DNA from: DATBDM01 sp036269915
GTDB lineage: Bacteria > Actinomycetota > Thermoleophilia > Solirubrobacterales > Solirubrobacteraceae
DNA length: 31,806 bases
Reading direction: 5' to 3'
NCBI GenBank assembly: GCA_036269915.1
Contig: DATBDM010000210.1
Span: 1 to 31,806 of the forward strand
Part shown: positions 1 through 7,819 of the stretch, piece after piece
How the letters are laid out: each line of letters starts with the position of its first letter
How positions within the stretch are numbered: the stretch's first letter is position 1
Notes under the pieces: generated by a model
Told to the model about the DNA's origin: nothing
What the model saw: the letters and a program-made list of their open reading frames with translations, nothing else
The model's database searches: none
Position numbers and translations under genes: made by a program

Positions 1-1602
1 GCCCGGCTGGCGAAGATCGACACCGCGATCTACCGCCGCAAGCGGATCGAGTTCGAGTACTACACGATGCAGAGCGGCGACACGGCGCTGCGCAAGGTCG
101 ACCCGTACCACCTGCTCTTCGAGGGCGGCCAGTTCTACCTCGTCGGCTGGTCGCACGAGCGCGAGGCCGTGCGCGTCTTCCGGCTCTCGCGGATCCGCGG
201 CAAGGTCGCGTACGCGACCAAGGCCGAGCACGACTTCCAGCGCCCGGCCGACTTCGATCCACGCCAGTTCGCGGGACGCATCAACTGGCAGCTCGGCGAA
301 CCGGTCGAGACCGGCGAGATCTGGGTCTCGGACACGATCGCGTGGTACGTCGAGCGCCAGTTCGGCGCCTACGGGACGCTGCGCGACGCCGGTGACGGCG
401 GGCGGATCTACTCGACGGCATACGCGCTGCCGCGGCTGCTGATCGCCTGGGCGCTGCGCTTCGGCGAGCACGCCCGCGTGCTCGGGCCGCCGTCGCTCGT
501 GCAGGAGGCGCGCCGCCGCGTCGAGCTGATCGTCGAGCGCCACCGCGGCGTGCCCGACTTCGTCGCGGCGCCCGCGCCGCCGGCCGCCGCGGCCTCCGCC
601 GACGACGACGAGCCGCCGACCCGCTCGCGTGCCGAGGCGGGGATCCGCCCGGAGCGCTTCGCGCGGCTGGTCACGCTCGCCTCGGTGCTGATCGCCGCCG
701 GCCGCGCGGGCGAGCGGCTCTCCGTCCGCGCGGTGCGCGACCAGCTGCAGATGTCCGAGGCCGAGCTGCGCGAGGACATCTCCGTGCTCAACGTCGTCAA
801 CTTCGGCGGCGGCGCCTACGTGATCTACGCCGAGATCCTGCCCACCGGCGAGATCGAGGTCGACCCCGAGCCCTACTCGGACACCTTCGACCGCCCGGTC
901 CGCTTGCTGCCGATCGAGGGCAACGCGCTGGTCGCCGCCATCGACCTGCTCAACCTCGGGCAGCCCGAGCTCGGCTCCGCCCGCGCCAAGGTCGTGGCCG
1001 CGCTCGGCCACGACCCCGTCCAGGAGGGCCTGCAGATCACGCCGCCGACCGTCACCGACGACGTCGCGCGCACCGTCGAGCGGGCGGTGCAGGAGCGGCG
1101 GCTGATGACGATGGAGTACTACGTGGTCGACGAAGGCCGCCTGAGTACCCGCGTCGTCGAGCCCTACGCGCTGATGAACGGGATCGAAGGCTGGTACGTG
1201 ACCGGCTTCGATCCCGCTCGCGGCGGGCTGCGTCACTTCCGGCTGGATCGGATCAAGTCGGCGACGCTGAGCGACGAGACGTTCGAGCGCCGCGAAGACC
1301 TCGAACCGCTCGCGGACATCGCCGGTTGGCCCCGCACCGGCCGCGTCGGCGGCTCGCGCGTCGCGCACGTGTGGGTGTCGTCCGAGCAGGCGCGCTGGGC
1401 GGAAGAGGACGCCACGGTCGTGCAGCGCCTCGAAGACGAGGCGGTCGTGGTCGAGCTGACCTTCAAGGGCCTCGACTACCTCGTGCGCGAGGTGCTCAAG
1501 GAGGCCGGCGACGCCGCCGTCCTCGAGCCGGCGGGCGCACGCGAGGCGGTGCTCGCCGCGGCCGAGAAGGCGGCCGAGGCACTGCTCGAACCCAGTCGTT
1601 GA
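1..1602 (+). CDS. pafBC: PafBC-type fused WYL-domain transcriptional regulator (5' truncated by window edge)
   Basis: The reading frame is open from base 1, so the true start lies upstream; 533 residues are visible. In order they show a WYL domain (visible residues about 5-80), a WCX-like region with a WYVERQFGAYG segment (about 115-200), an Ala/Pro-rich linker (about 205-225), a second winged-helix segment (RFARLVTLASVLIAAG, about 235-300), a second WYL domain (VERAVQERRLMTMEYYVV onward, about 375-450) and a second WCX. This is the order of PafB and PafC fused in one chain, minus the first helix-turn-helix, which must be outside the window. In mycobacteria PafBC activates the LexA-independent DNA-damage response together with the housekeeping sigma factor, and WYL domains sense nucleic-acid ligands. 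Family assignment is firm; the role in this organism is by homology. The next gene starts 20 nt downstream and may be co-transcribed. Confidence 0.88.
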   Translation, partial: ARLAKIDTAIYRRKRIEFEYYTMQSGDTALRKVDPYHLLFEGGQFYLVGWSHEREAVRVFRLSRIRGKVAYATKAEHDFQRPADFDPRQFAGRINWQLGEPVETGEIWVSDTIAWYVERQFGAYGTLRDAGDGGRIYSTAYALPRLLIAWALRFGEHARVLGPPSLVQEARRRVELIVERHRGVPDFVAAPAPPAAAASADDDEPPTRSRAEAGIRPERFARLVTLASVLIAAGRAGERLSVRAVRDQLQMSEAELREDISVLNVVNFGGGAYVIYAEILPTGEIEVDPEPYSDTFDRPVRLLPIEGNALVAAIDLLNLGQPELGSARAKVVAALGHDPVQEGLQITPPTVTDDVARTVERAVQERRLMTMEYYVVDEGRLSTRVVEPYALMNGIEGWYVTGFDPARGGLRHFRLDRIKSATLSDETFERREDLEPLADIAGWPRTGRVGGSRVAHVWVSSEQARWAEEDATVVQRLEDEAVVVELTFKGLDYLVREVLKEAGDAAVLEPAGAREAVLAAAEKAAEALLEPSR

Positions 1603-1622
1603 GCCGGCGCGAGGCCATCCGC

Positions 1623-2060
1623 ATGGACGCGGGCGAGCTCGCGGCCTTCCTCGACGAGCAGCGCACGCTGACCATCGCCACGCTCGGCCGCGACGGCTGG
1701 CCGCACCTGATGCCGCTCTGGTACGCGGTGGTCGAGAGCGTCCCCTGGGCCTGGACCTACGCGAAGTCGCAGAAGGTCCGCAACCTCGAGCGCGACCCGC
1801 GCTGCACCATCCAGGTCGAGGCCGGCACCGAGTACGGCGAGCTGCGCGGGATGATGGCCAAAGCCGAGTGCGAGCTCGTGCGCGACCTCGACGAGATCGC
1901 CGCCGTGGGCGCCGCGCTCGCGCGGCGCTACGGCAGCGGCGTGCTGACCCAGGAGCAGCGGGCCGGCATGCACAGGCAGGCGGCCAAGCGCGTCGGGCTG
2001 CGCTTGCACCTGCGCGAGGTGGTCACCTGGGACCATCGCAAGCTCGGCGGAACGTACTGA
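1623..2060 (+). CDS. Pyridoxamine 5'-phosphate oxidase-like split-barrel (FMN/F420) protein
   Basis: This is a 145-residue single-domain protein. The N-terminal segment ELAAFLDEQRTLTIATLGRD followed by GWPHLMPLWYAV is the opening strand pair of the PNPOx-like split barrel, and SQKVRNLERDPRCTIQVEAG is the usual second conserved stretch. Such small proteins bind FMN, F420 or haem breakdown products and often act as F420-dependent reductases in actinobacteria; the substrate cannot be read from sequence. The ATG at 1623 is preceded by GAGG at 1611-1614 with 8-nt spacing, which fixes this start rather than the longer frame that runs back into the upstream gene. It lies 20 nt after the PafBC-like gene. 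Its last 38 bp overlap the 3' end of the convergent HAD gene. Confidence 0.85.
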   Translation: MDAGELAAFLDEQRTLTIATLGRDGWPHLMPLWYAVVESVPWAWTYAKSQKVRNLERDPRCTIQVEAGTEYGELRGMMAKAECELVRDLDEIAAVGAALARRYGSGVLTQEQRAGMHRQAAKRVGLRLHLREVVTWDHRKLGGTY

Positions 2061-2646
2061 GCAGCTCCGCGAGGTCGGCGCCGATGCGCGCGGCGCCATC
2101 GAGCTCGGCGGCGGTGTGGGTCGTCGTGACCGCCCACACGGTCGCGCCGGCGGCGCGGCCCGCCTGCACCCCGGCCGGGGCGTCCTCGAAGACCAGGCAC
2201 GCCGCCGGGTCGACCCCGAGCACGGCGGCGCCGGCGAGGTAGGGATCCGGCGCGGGCTTGCCGCGGGCGACGTCGTCGGCCGTGACCAGCGCCGCCGGCT
2301 GCGGGAGGCCGGCCGCCTCGAGCCGGGCGTGGACGAGTGGTGCGCTGCCCGAGGTGACGACCGCGAGCGGCCGTGGCGGGTCGCCCATCAGCTCCGCCGC
2401 GCCGGGGAGCGCGACGCCGCCCGTCGCCGCGTGCAGCGCCTCGACGCGCGCGCTCTCGCGCTCGACGTCCAGCTGCGGCGCGACGCGCGCGATCACCTCA
2501 CGGGTGGGCACGCCGTGGCTCGCGCGCTCGACCAGGTCGGGGTCGATGCCCTGCTCGGCCGCCCACTCGCGCCAGATGCGCTCGACGGCGTCGCCCGAGT
2601 CGACGAGCACGCCGTCGAGATCGCAGAGTAGGCCGGCGACGTTCAC
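2023..2646 (-). CDS. HAD-superfamily sugar phosphatase / beta-phosphoglucomutase-like hydrolase
   Basis: The product has 207 residues. Motif I is CDLDGVLVDSG (nucleophile Asp9 and Asp11), motif II is VVTSGS, the motif III lysine is in GKPAPDPYL and motif IV is FEDAPAGVQAG, all intact and in order. The helical cap between motifs I and II is typical of the beta-PGM/sugar-phosphatase subfamily. It most likely dephosphorylates a sugar or polyol phosphate in the cytoplasm. The GTG start at 2644-2646 overlaps the stop of the upstream permease as GTGA, so translation is probably coupled. It is the last gene of the DeoR-MFS-HAD operon, which suggests the operon handles one carbohydrate; the substrate is unknown. 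Its C-terminal codons run 38 bp into the convergent split-barrel gene. Confidence 0.86.
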   Translation of the reverse strand: MNVAGLLCDLDGVLVDSGDAVERIWREWAAEQGIDPDLVERASHGVPTREVIARVAPQLDVERESARVEALHAATGGVALPGAAELMGDPPRPLAVVTSGSAPLVHARLEAAGLPQPAALVTADDVARGKPAPDPYLAGAAVLGVDPAACLVFEDAPAGVQAGRAAGATVWAVTTTHTAAELDGAARIGADLAELLSTFRRACDGPR

Positions 2647-3797
2647 ACGGCGCCGACCCGGGCGCGCGCCCGCGCGGCGCGCTCCTCGTGGTACGGGCGG
2701 CCGCCGAGGACGACGACGACCGCGGCCGCGAGGCAGATCGTCGCGAGCGCGGTGGGGAGGCCGATCGCGTCGGCGAGGAAGCCGAGGAACGGCGGGCCGC
2801 CGAGGAAGGCGACGTAGCCCATCGTGCCGACCGCGGCGATCGCGGGCCCGGGCGTGGCCGTGCGCCCGGCGGCCGAGAACAGCAGCGGGACCCCGTTGGC
2901 GACGCCGAGTCCGACGAGCGCCAGCCCGGGCAGCGCCGCCGCCGGCTCGCCGACGGCGAGGAAGGCCCCGAGCACCAGCGCGGCGAGCGCGGCGCCGCCG
3001 CGCAGCACGCGCTCGGCCCCGAAGCGGGCGACGATCGCATCGCCGCCGAAGCGCCCGATCGCCATGCCCGCCGAGAAGGCCGCGAAGCCGGTCGCCGCGA
3101 CGCCCGCGCTCGTGCCGAGGTCCTCGCGCAGGTAGAGCGCGCTCCAGTCGTTCATCGCGCCCTCGGTGACCATCACGAGGATGCACAGGACGCCGAGCAG
3201 GATCACGTCGCGGGGCGGAAGCCGGAAGCCGGCGCTCTGCTCCTCGGCGACGACGTCGGCGTGCCCGATCCAGCGCGCCACGGTCACGCCGAGCACCCAC
3301 AGGACGATCGCGGTGGCGACCATGTGCACGCGCGGGTCGACGCCGGCGCCGGCGCTCAGCCCGACGGCAACGGCGCCCGCGACGCCGCCGAGGCTCCAGC
3401 CGGCGTGCAGAGAGGACATGATCGGGCGCTGCTCGTCGCGCTCGATCGCCGCGCCGTGCGCGTTCATCGAGATGTCGAGGAAGCCGTTCGCGGCGCCGAC
3501 GACGAACAGCAGCGCGGCGAGGACGAGCGGCGTCCGGGCCAGCAGCGGAAAGGCGAGCGCGAGCGGGTAGACGGCGATCGCGCCGCGCACGATGGCGCGG
3601 CTGGGTCGGCGGTCGAGCAGCTGCCCGGCGATCGGCATGGCGATCAGCGCGCCGAGCGTCATCGCCAGCAGGCAGAGGCCGATCACGCCCTTGGAGATGT
3701 CGAGCTGGTCGCGCAGGTACGGCACCTGCGGCAGCAGCGTGCCGACCCCGGCTCCGTTGACGAAGAACACCGCGGCGGTGGCGAAGCGCGGGCTCAT
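2643..3797 (-). CDS. MFS permease, YbjJ/FucP-like
   Basis: This 384-residue polytopic membrane protein has about 10-12 hydrophobic helices. The N-terminal FFVNGAGVGTLLPQVPYLRD and the half-way signature GAANGFLDISMNAHGAAIE are characteristic of the YbjJ-like branch of the major facilitator superfamily, whose characterised relatives include sugar (FucP-type) carriers. A proton-coupled carbohydrate transporter is therefore likely but not proven. The ATG at 3795-3797 overlaps the DeoR stop (ATGA), and its own stop overlaps the HAD start (GTGA), so it is the middle gene of a translationally coupled trio. Direction of transport is not visible from the sequence. Sitting next to a DeoR regulator and a sugar phosphatase favours import of a sugar or polyol. 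Confidence 0.85.
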   Translation of the reverse strand: MSPRFATAAVFFVNGAGVGTLLPQVPYLRDQLDISKGVIGLCLLAMTLGALIAMPIAGQLLDRRPSRAIVRGAIAVYPLALAFPLLARTPLVLAALLFVVGAANGFLDISMNAHGAAIERDEQRPIMSSLHAGWSLGGVAGAVAVGLSAGAGVDPRVHMVATAIVLWVLGVTVARWIGHADVVAEEQSAGFRLPPRDVILLGVLCILVMVTEGAMNDWSALYLREDLGTSAGVAATGFAAFSAGMAIGRFGGDAIVARFGAERVLRGGAALAALVLGAFLAVGEPAAALPGLALVGLGVANGVPLLFSAAGRTATPGPAIAAVGTMGYVAFLGGPPFLGFLADAIGLPTALATICLAAAVVVVLGGRPYHEERAARARARVGAV

Positions 3798-4543
3798 GCG
3801 CGCACCACGCCGACGCCCGCCTGCTCGAGCTGCGCGATCGCGGCCTCGTCGCCGTCGGTCACCACGTGGGTGACGTCGGCGAGGTCGGCGACGAGCCAGG
3901 GACTGACCGTGCCGAGCTTGTCGGCGGTCGCGAGCGCGACGACCTCGCCGGCCGCATCGACCATCGCGCGATCGACCTCGGCCTCCTCGCGCTCGAGCGC
4001 GGTGACGCCGGCCTCCGGGTGCAGGCTGCAGACGCCGAGCACGGCCACGTCGGCGCGCACGCGCCGGAGGGCGTCGACGGTGGCGGCGCCGACGGTCACC
4101 TGCTCGCGCTTGAGCAGCCGGCCACCGAGGAGCACCACCTCGGCGCGCGGATGCGACGCGAGCGCGATCGCGACCGGCGGCGCGTTGGTGAGCACGGTGC
4201 AGGCGCGCTCGCGCGGGAGCCGGCGCGCGAGCTCGGCGGCGGTCGTCCCACCGTCGAGGATGATCACGTCGGCGCCCTCGAGCAGCGGCAGCGCGGCCTC
4301 GGCGAGCGCGGCCTTGCGCTCGGGCGCGAGCGCAAGGCGCTCGGCGAAGCCGCCGAGCGGCGGCGGCGACGGCAGCGCGCCGCCGTGCACGCGGTGCAGC
4401 AGCCCCTGCGCCGAGAGCTCGCGCAGGTCGCGACGCACGGTGTCCTCGGAGACGTCGAGCAGGTCGACCAGCTCGGCCGCGACGACCTTGCCGTCCTGGT
4501 CGAGCCGCTCGAGGATGGTGCGTCGCCGTTCCTCCGTCAGCAT
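3794..4543 (-). CDS. DeoR-family transcriptional regulator of sugar metabolism
   Basis: The product has 249 residues. Residues 1-56 form the DeoR winged helix-turn-helix (MLTEERRRTILERLDQDG, then VSEDTVRRDLRELS), and the rest is the DeoR C-terminal sensor domain with the phosphosugar-binding ILDGGTTAAELARRL loop and a VLLGGRLLK strand. Family members usually repress a carbohydrate operon until a phosphorylated sugar binds. I chose the ATG at 4541-4543 because it starts exactly at the conserved MLTEERR; the frame is open further upstream, but that part has no family similarity and crosses the dyad-rich control region. It heads the operon with the MFS permease and HAD phosphatase, joined by a 4-nt overlap, and probably autoregulates through the repeats at 4548-4600. 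Confidence 0.92.
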   Translation of the reverse strand: MLTEERRRTILERLDQDGKVVAAELVDLLDVSEDTVRRDLRELSAQGLLHRVHGGALPSPPPLGGFAERLALAPERKAALAEAALPLLEGADVIILDGGTTAAELARRLPRERACTVLTNAPPVAIALASHPRAEVVLLGGRLLKREQVTVGAATVDALRRVRADVAVLGVCSLHPEAGVTALEREEAEVDRAMVDAAGEVVALATADKLGTVSPWLVADLADVTHVVTDGDEAAIAQLEQAGVGVVRA

Positions 4544-4547
4544 GGTA

Positions 4548-4600
4548 CTGCGGGTTTTAGCACGCTTGTGCCTGAACGTGCACGTTCGGGAAACCCGCAG
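4548..4600. promoter_or_regulatory. Nested inverted repeats upstream of the DeoR operon (candidate operators)
   Basis: A perfect 10-bp inverted repeat, CTGCGGGTTT at 4548-4557 and AAACCCGCAG at 4591-4600, encloses a perfect 14-bp palindrome GAACGTGCACGTTC at 4574-4587 and a small GCAC-gctt-GTGC dyad at 4560-4571. The centres differ (about 4574 and 4580.5), so these are separate symmetric elements. The block begins 4 bp upstream of the DeoR start. DeoR proteins bind such repeats, which makes autoregulation the simplest reading (inference). Confidence 0.55.
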
Positions 4601-4620
4601 TCGCACCGGCAGCCAGCACG

Positions 4621-4651
4621 ATGGCCGGCCGGCCATGCCGGCGGATAGCGT
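4621..4651 (+). promoter_or_regulatory. 16-bp palindrome plus TAGCGT -10 box for the secreted protein gene
   Basis: Bases 4621-4636 form a perfect palindrome, ATGGCCGGCCGGCCAT, lying where the -35 region would be. The hexamer TAGCGT at 4646-4651 ends 7 nt before the GTG start at 4659, matching the leaderless-promoter geometry seen across this window. The palindrome could be an operator; its binding protein is unknown. Confidence 0.45.
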
Positions 4652-4658
4652 TCCCGCC

Positions 4659-5594
4659 GTGCGAACGACGATCCTCATCCCCGCCGCTGCGCTCGCCCTC
4701 GTCGTCGCCGGCGGCTCGGCTGCCGCCGCCGCCCCCGGCGAGCGCGCGTGCACGCCCGCCGAGAGCGCCTCCGGCGACGCGCCCGCGTTCGTCACCTCAA
4801 GCGCGTCGAGCTACAGCTCCGACTCCCCCGCGCTGCGTCGCGTCGCCGCGCGGCGGCCCTACGCGATCGTCGTCGATCCCTACCGCTTCGAGAGCGACCG
4901 CTCCGCGAACTACGTCGAGAGCGGAAGCGTCACCGTGACGCCACCGCCCGGGCTGGACCTGAGCGCCTTCAGCCGCTCCGAGGACGTCTCCGCCGCGACG
5001 TTCACCGCCCCGGCGAAGGCCACGACGCTCGCCTTCCGGCTCGGCTTCGTCATCCAGCTGCGCGACGGGGCCGCCGAGGACTCCTGCCGCGCGGACGTCG
5101 CCTTCCCAGTCCCCGTCGACGCGGGCCTGCCGCTGAAGGGCACGGCCACCGTGCGCACTCCCGCCGACGACAACACGCGCTTCTTCCTGCACCTGAAGCC
5201 GCAGAAGCCCGTCGACCCCCGCCCCGTCACGATCGCGCTGCGGCTCGCGGAGAACGCCGCGACGCCTCCGAGGCCGCACGGCAAGCCGCTGCGCTCCTAC
5301 ACCGTCCACCCGCTGCGGCACCCGCTCCCCAAGGGCGGCTACATCAACGGCAGGCGGATCATGTTCGCCGTCTCGGGCGGCCCGAACGGCAGCTTCGACG
5401 TCGAGGTCTCGCCGTCGATCCTCCGCGGCACCTCGATCCGCTTCGGCTTCTCGGTCGAGGTGCGCCAGGGCGGCAAGCCGATCGCCGGGATGCGCTCGGG
5501 GGCCATCTGCAAGGACCGCCTCTTCCACCGCTCCGACGGCGCGACGCGCCATCGGGCGACCTGCCGGCACCCGGGCTTCGCAGCCAAGCCCTAG
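4659..5594 (+). CDS. Secreted protein of unknown function with four cysteines
   Basis: I do not recognise a family. From GTG 4659 the product is 311 residues and begins with a Sec-type signal peptide (VRTTILIPAAALALVVAG, then an Ala-rich cleavage region near AAAAAPGERAC). The mature part is rich in beta-strand-like segments, for example GSVTVTPPPGLDLSAFS, TLAFRLGFVIQLRDG and SIRFGFSVEVRQGG. Outside the signal it has four cysteines (CTPAES, DSCRAD, AICKDR, ATCRHP), enough for two disulfides, consistent with an exported beta-rich domain. An ATG at 4635 is in frame, but it would put a charged, Pro-containing extension before the signal, and it lies upstream of the -10 box at 4646, so GTG is preferred. 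It is divergent from the DeoR operon and convergent with the desaturase, sharing the CTAG at 5591-5594 as stop on both strands. Confidence 0.75.
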   Translation: MRTTILIPAAALALVVAGGSAAAAAPGERACTPAESASGDAPAFVTSSASSYSSDSPALRRVAARRPYAIVVDPYRFESDRSANYVESGSVTVTPPPGLDLSAFSRSEDVSAATFTAPAKATTLAFRLGFVIQLRDGAAEDSCRADVAFPVPVDAGLPLKGTATVRTPADDNTRFFLHLKPQKPVDPRPVTIALRLAENAATPPRPHGKPLRSYTVHPLRHPLPKGGYINGRRIMFAVSGGPNGSFDVEVSPSILRGTSIRFGFSVEVRQGGKPIAGMRSGAICKDRLFHRSDGATRHRATCRHPGFAAKP

Positions 5595-6472
5595 GCGAGC
5601 TTCTGGCGCTGGCGCTCGGGCGTGATCTCGACCACGTTCCAGGCCAGCCGCAGGCGCCGCATCAAACGGATCGCCCAGGCGGTCGGGTCGACCTCCCACC
5701 AGCGCAGCCCGTGGACGGCCGAGCGCGGGAACGCGTGGTGGTTGTGATGCCAGGATTCGCCGAGCGAGAACGGGGCGAGCCAGAAGACGTTGGTCGACTC
5801 GTCGTCCACGTCGAAGCGCCGGCGGCCGAAGAAGTGGCAGACCGAGTTGATCGACCAGGTGACGTGGTGGAGCATGAACACGCGCACCGCGCCGCCCCAG
5901 ACCGCCGCGGTCAGCGCGCCGCCCACGCCGCCGTCGACCGCGAAGCCGATCGCGAACGGGATGGCGATCCCGAGCAGCACCCACACGGGGAAGAGCCGGT
6001 TGATCCGCTGCATCCCCGGGTCCTCGTAGAGCTCGCGGGCATAGCGGTTCTGCTCCGCCTGCCCGGCGCGGTCGAAGAGCCAGCCCATGTGCGCGTACCA
6101 GAGCCCGCGGATCGCGCCTCGCAGCCCGGAGCCGTGCCCGTGGGGCGAGTGCGGGTCGCCCTCCTGGTCGGTGTGCGCGTGGTGCTTGCGGTGATCCGCG
6201 ACCCACTGCATGACCGGGCCCTGCACCGCCATCGACCCCCCGACGGCGAGCGCGTACTCGACCCACTTGTGCGTCGCGAACGACCGGTGGGTGAGCAGCC
6301 GGTGGAAGCCGAGCGTCACGCCGTAGGCGGTCAGCAGGTACATGCCGGCGAACAGCGCGAGGTCGGTCCAGCCGACGAGGTCCGTGCCCCAGAGCAGGAC
6401 GACCGCCGCGAGGAAGCCCGCGAACGGGACGAGGACGCCGAGGAGGTTCATCGCGCGATGCACCGGGGACAT
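5591..6472 (-). CDS. Membrane fatty-acid (acyl-CoA delta-9 type) desaturase
   Basis: The product has 293 residues. It shows the three histidine boxes of membrane di-iron desaturases: HRLLTH (57-62), HRKHH (94-98) and HHNHH (242-246), plus LHHVTWSINSVCHFFG (from 201), typical of the stearoyl-CoA/delta-9 class. Hydrophobic segments near 9-28, 36-55, 163-180 and 185-202 place it in the membrane with the His boxes on the cytoplasmic side. It should introduce a double bond into long-chain acyl groups to tune membrane fluidity, needing O2 and an external electron donor; no reductase is nearby. The ATG at 6470-6472 is preferred over an in-frame ATG at 6506-6508 because a TAGGAC box or GGA ribosome site lies just upstream. 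The divergent PucR-type regulator 84 bp away is a candidate controller. Confidence 0.93.
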   Translation of the reverse strand: MSPVHRAMNLLGVLVPFAGFLAAVVLLWGTDLVGWTDLALFAGMYLLTAYGVTLGFHRLLTHRSFATHKWVEYALAVGGSMAVQGPVMQWVADHRKHHAHTDQEGDPHSPHGHGSGLRGAIRGLWYAHMGWLFDRAGQAEQNRYARELYEDPGMQRINRLFPVWVLLGIAIPFAIGFAVDGGVGGALTAAVWGGAVRVFMLHHVTWSINSVCHFFGRRRFDVDDESTNVFWLAPFSLGESWHHNHHAFPRSAVHGLRWWEVDPTAWAIRLMRRLRLAWNVVEITPERQRQKLA

Positions 6473-6479
6473 GGGTTGA

Positions 6480-6548
6480 GTCCTACCCGCAGCGCGGGTG
6501 CGGGGCATCGCACGCCCGCGCGAGTCGGATGCGCCGGTTCTGTAGCCT
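6480..6548. promoter_or_regulatory. Divergent promoter region between desaturase and PucR-type regulator
   Basis: On the plus strand TAGCCT (6543-6548) ends 8 nt before the ATG at 6557. On the minus strand TAGGAC (6485-6480) ends 7 nt before the desaturase ATG; its GGA could alternatively serve as a ribosome site. The whole divergent gap is only 84 bp, so regulation of both genes from shared sites is possible. Confidence 0.5.
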
Positions 6549-6556
6549 CGTGACAA

Positions 6557-7819
6557 ATGAGCGCGGTCGGCCGCCCCTTCGCCACGCTGCCTCCCGAGGC
6601 CGCCGACGTGCTGCGCCCGGTGCTGCCCGGCCTGGCCGACGAGACGATCGCCGCCATCGCCCGCGAGGTCCCCGGCTACGCCCGCGCCATGGAGGGCTCC
6701 TTCGGCCGCGTCGTGCGGCTCGGCGTCGAGGTCGCCTTCAACCGCTTCATCGACCTGCTCGTCGACCCGGGCGCCGACCTCGGCGGCGGCCGTGACACCT
6801 ACGTCGACCTGGGCCGCGGCGAGTTCCATGCCGGCCGCAGCCTCGACGCGCTGCTCGCGGCCTACCGGCTCGGGGCACGGGTCGCGTGGCGGCGCTTCGT
6901 GGAGGCCGGGACCGAGGGCGGCCTGGAGCCGCAGGTGCTCTACGAGCTGGGCGAGGCGATCTTCGCGTACATCGACGAGCTCTCGGCCGAGTCCGCCGAG
7001 GGCTACGCCGAGGAGCAGTCCGCGGCGGCGGGCGAGAGCCAGCGCCGCCGCCGCCGGCTCGTGCGGCTGCTCGCCCAGCAGCCGCCGGTCGGCGCCGAGG
7101 TGATCCGCACGGCCGCCCAGGCCGCCGCCTGGACGCTCCCCCGCTCGCTCGCCGCGCTCGTCGTCGCCGATCCCGAGGCCAAGGCGGCGCCGGCCGCGAC
7201 CGACCAGACGCCGGAGCCGCCCGCCGACGGCAGCGCGCTGCCCGGCGAGGAGATCGCCGACGCGATCGCCACGCGGCTCGCGCGTCGCGTCGGCCCGGGC
7301 GCGATCGGCGGCGCCGTCGGCGGCGCGGCCTGCGTCCTGGTGCCAGACCCCGACGCCCCGGGCCTGCGCCGCCGGCTCACCTCCGCGCTGGCGGGCACGG
7401 ACGTCGCCGCGCTGGGGCCGAGCGTCGGTTGGGAGCACGCCGCCGCGAGCGCCCGGCGCGCGAGCGCCGCGTTCCGGCTGGCCGCATCGGGCCGCCTGGG
7501 ATCCGGCGGCCTCGTCGTCGCCGACGAGCACCTCGGCGCGCTGCTGCTGGCCGCCGACCCGGAGCTCGCCGCGGACCTCGCCCGTACGCGGCTCGCCCCG
7601 CTCGAGGCGGTCGCGCCCGCCTCGCGCGAGCGGCTCGTCGAGACCCTGCGCGCGTGGATCGACCGGCCCGGGCAGGTGCAGGCGGTCGCCGCCGTCCTCG
7701 ACGTGCATCCGCAGACGGTGCGCTACCGCGTGCGGCGCCTGCGCGAGCTGTTCGGCGACGCGCTCGAAGATCCCGAGCGGCGCTTCGAGCTCGCGATCGC
7801 CCTGCGCGTCCCGGGCTAG
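6557..7819 (+). CDS. PucR/CdaR-type transcriptional regulator with N-terminal RsbRD-like domain
   Basis: The product has 420 residues. Residues about 15-160 form an all-helical RsbRD-like sensor domain (PGYARAMEGSFGRVVRLGVE, then EFHAGRSLDALLAAYRLGAR). A variable middle follows, and residues about 360-420 form the PucR C-terminal helix-turn-helix (VQAVAAVLDVHPQTVRYRVR, RLRELFGDALEDPERRFELA). Actinobacterial proteins of this build regulate diverse operons, often lipid or purine related; the ligand cannot be read. It is divergent from the desaturase, so regulation of membrane unsaturation is a reasonable hypothesis. The ATG at 6557 is 8 nt after TAGCCT with no ribosome site, suggesting a leaderless mRNA. 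Its stop TAG is within CTAG 7816-7819, which is also the stop of the convergent gene. Confidence 0.87.
   Translation: MSAVGRPFATLPPEAADVLRPVLPGLADETIAAIAREVPGYARAMEGSFGRVVRLGVEVAFNRFIDLLVDPGADLGGGRDTYVDLGRGEFHAGRSLDALLAAYRLGARVAWRRFVEAGTEGGLEPQVLYELGEAIFAYIDELSAESAEGYAEEQSAAAGESQRRRRRLVRLLAQQPPVGAEVIRTAAQAAAWTLPRSLAALVVADPEAKAAPAATDQTPEPPADGSALPGEEIADAIATRLARRVGPGAIGGAVGGAACVLVPDPDAPGLRRRLTSALAGTDVAALGPSVGWEHAAASARRASAAFRLAASGRLGSGGLVVADEHLGALLLAADPELAADLARTRLAPLEAVAPASRERLVETLRAWIDRPGQVQAVAAVLDVHPQTVRYRVRRLRELFGDALEDPERRFELAIALRVPG

Noticed and set aside
1..1602. Two separate regulators (PafB and PafC) mis-joined
   Set aside because: The frame is continuous across the Ala/Pro-rich linker with no stop or start signals, and fused PafBC proteins are known in actinobacteria.
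2373..4634. Plus-strand open frame running ahead of the secreted protein gene
   Set aside because: It crosses the HAD, MFS and DeoR genes on the other strand and has a low-complexity Arg/Ala composition. Only the part after 4659 begins with a signal peptide and looks like a protein.
7021..7080. Poly-Arg stretch in the PucR-type regulator as a frameshift or misread
   Set aside because: The frame remains open and domains on both sides are in the same frame; a basic linker between sensor and effector regions is plausible.
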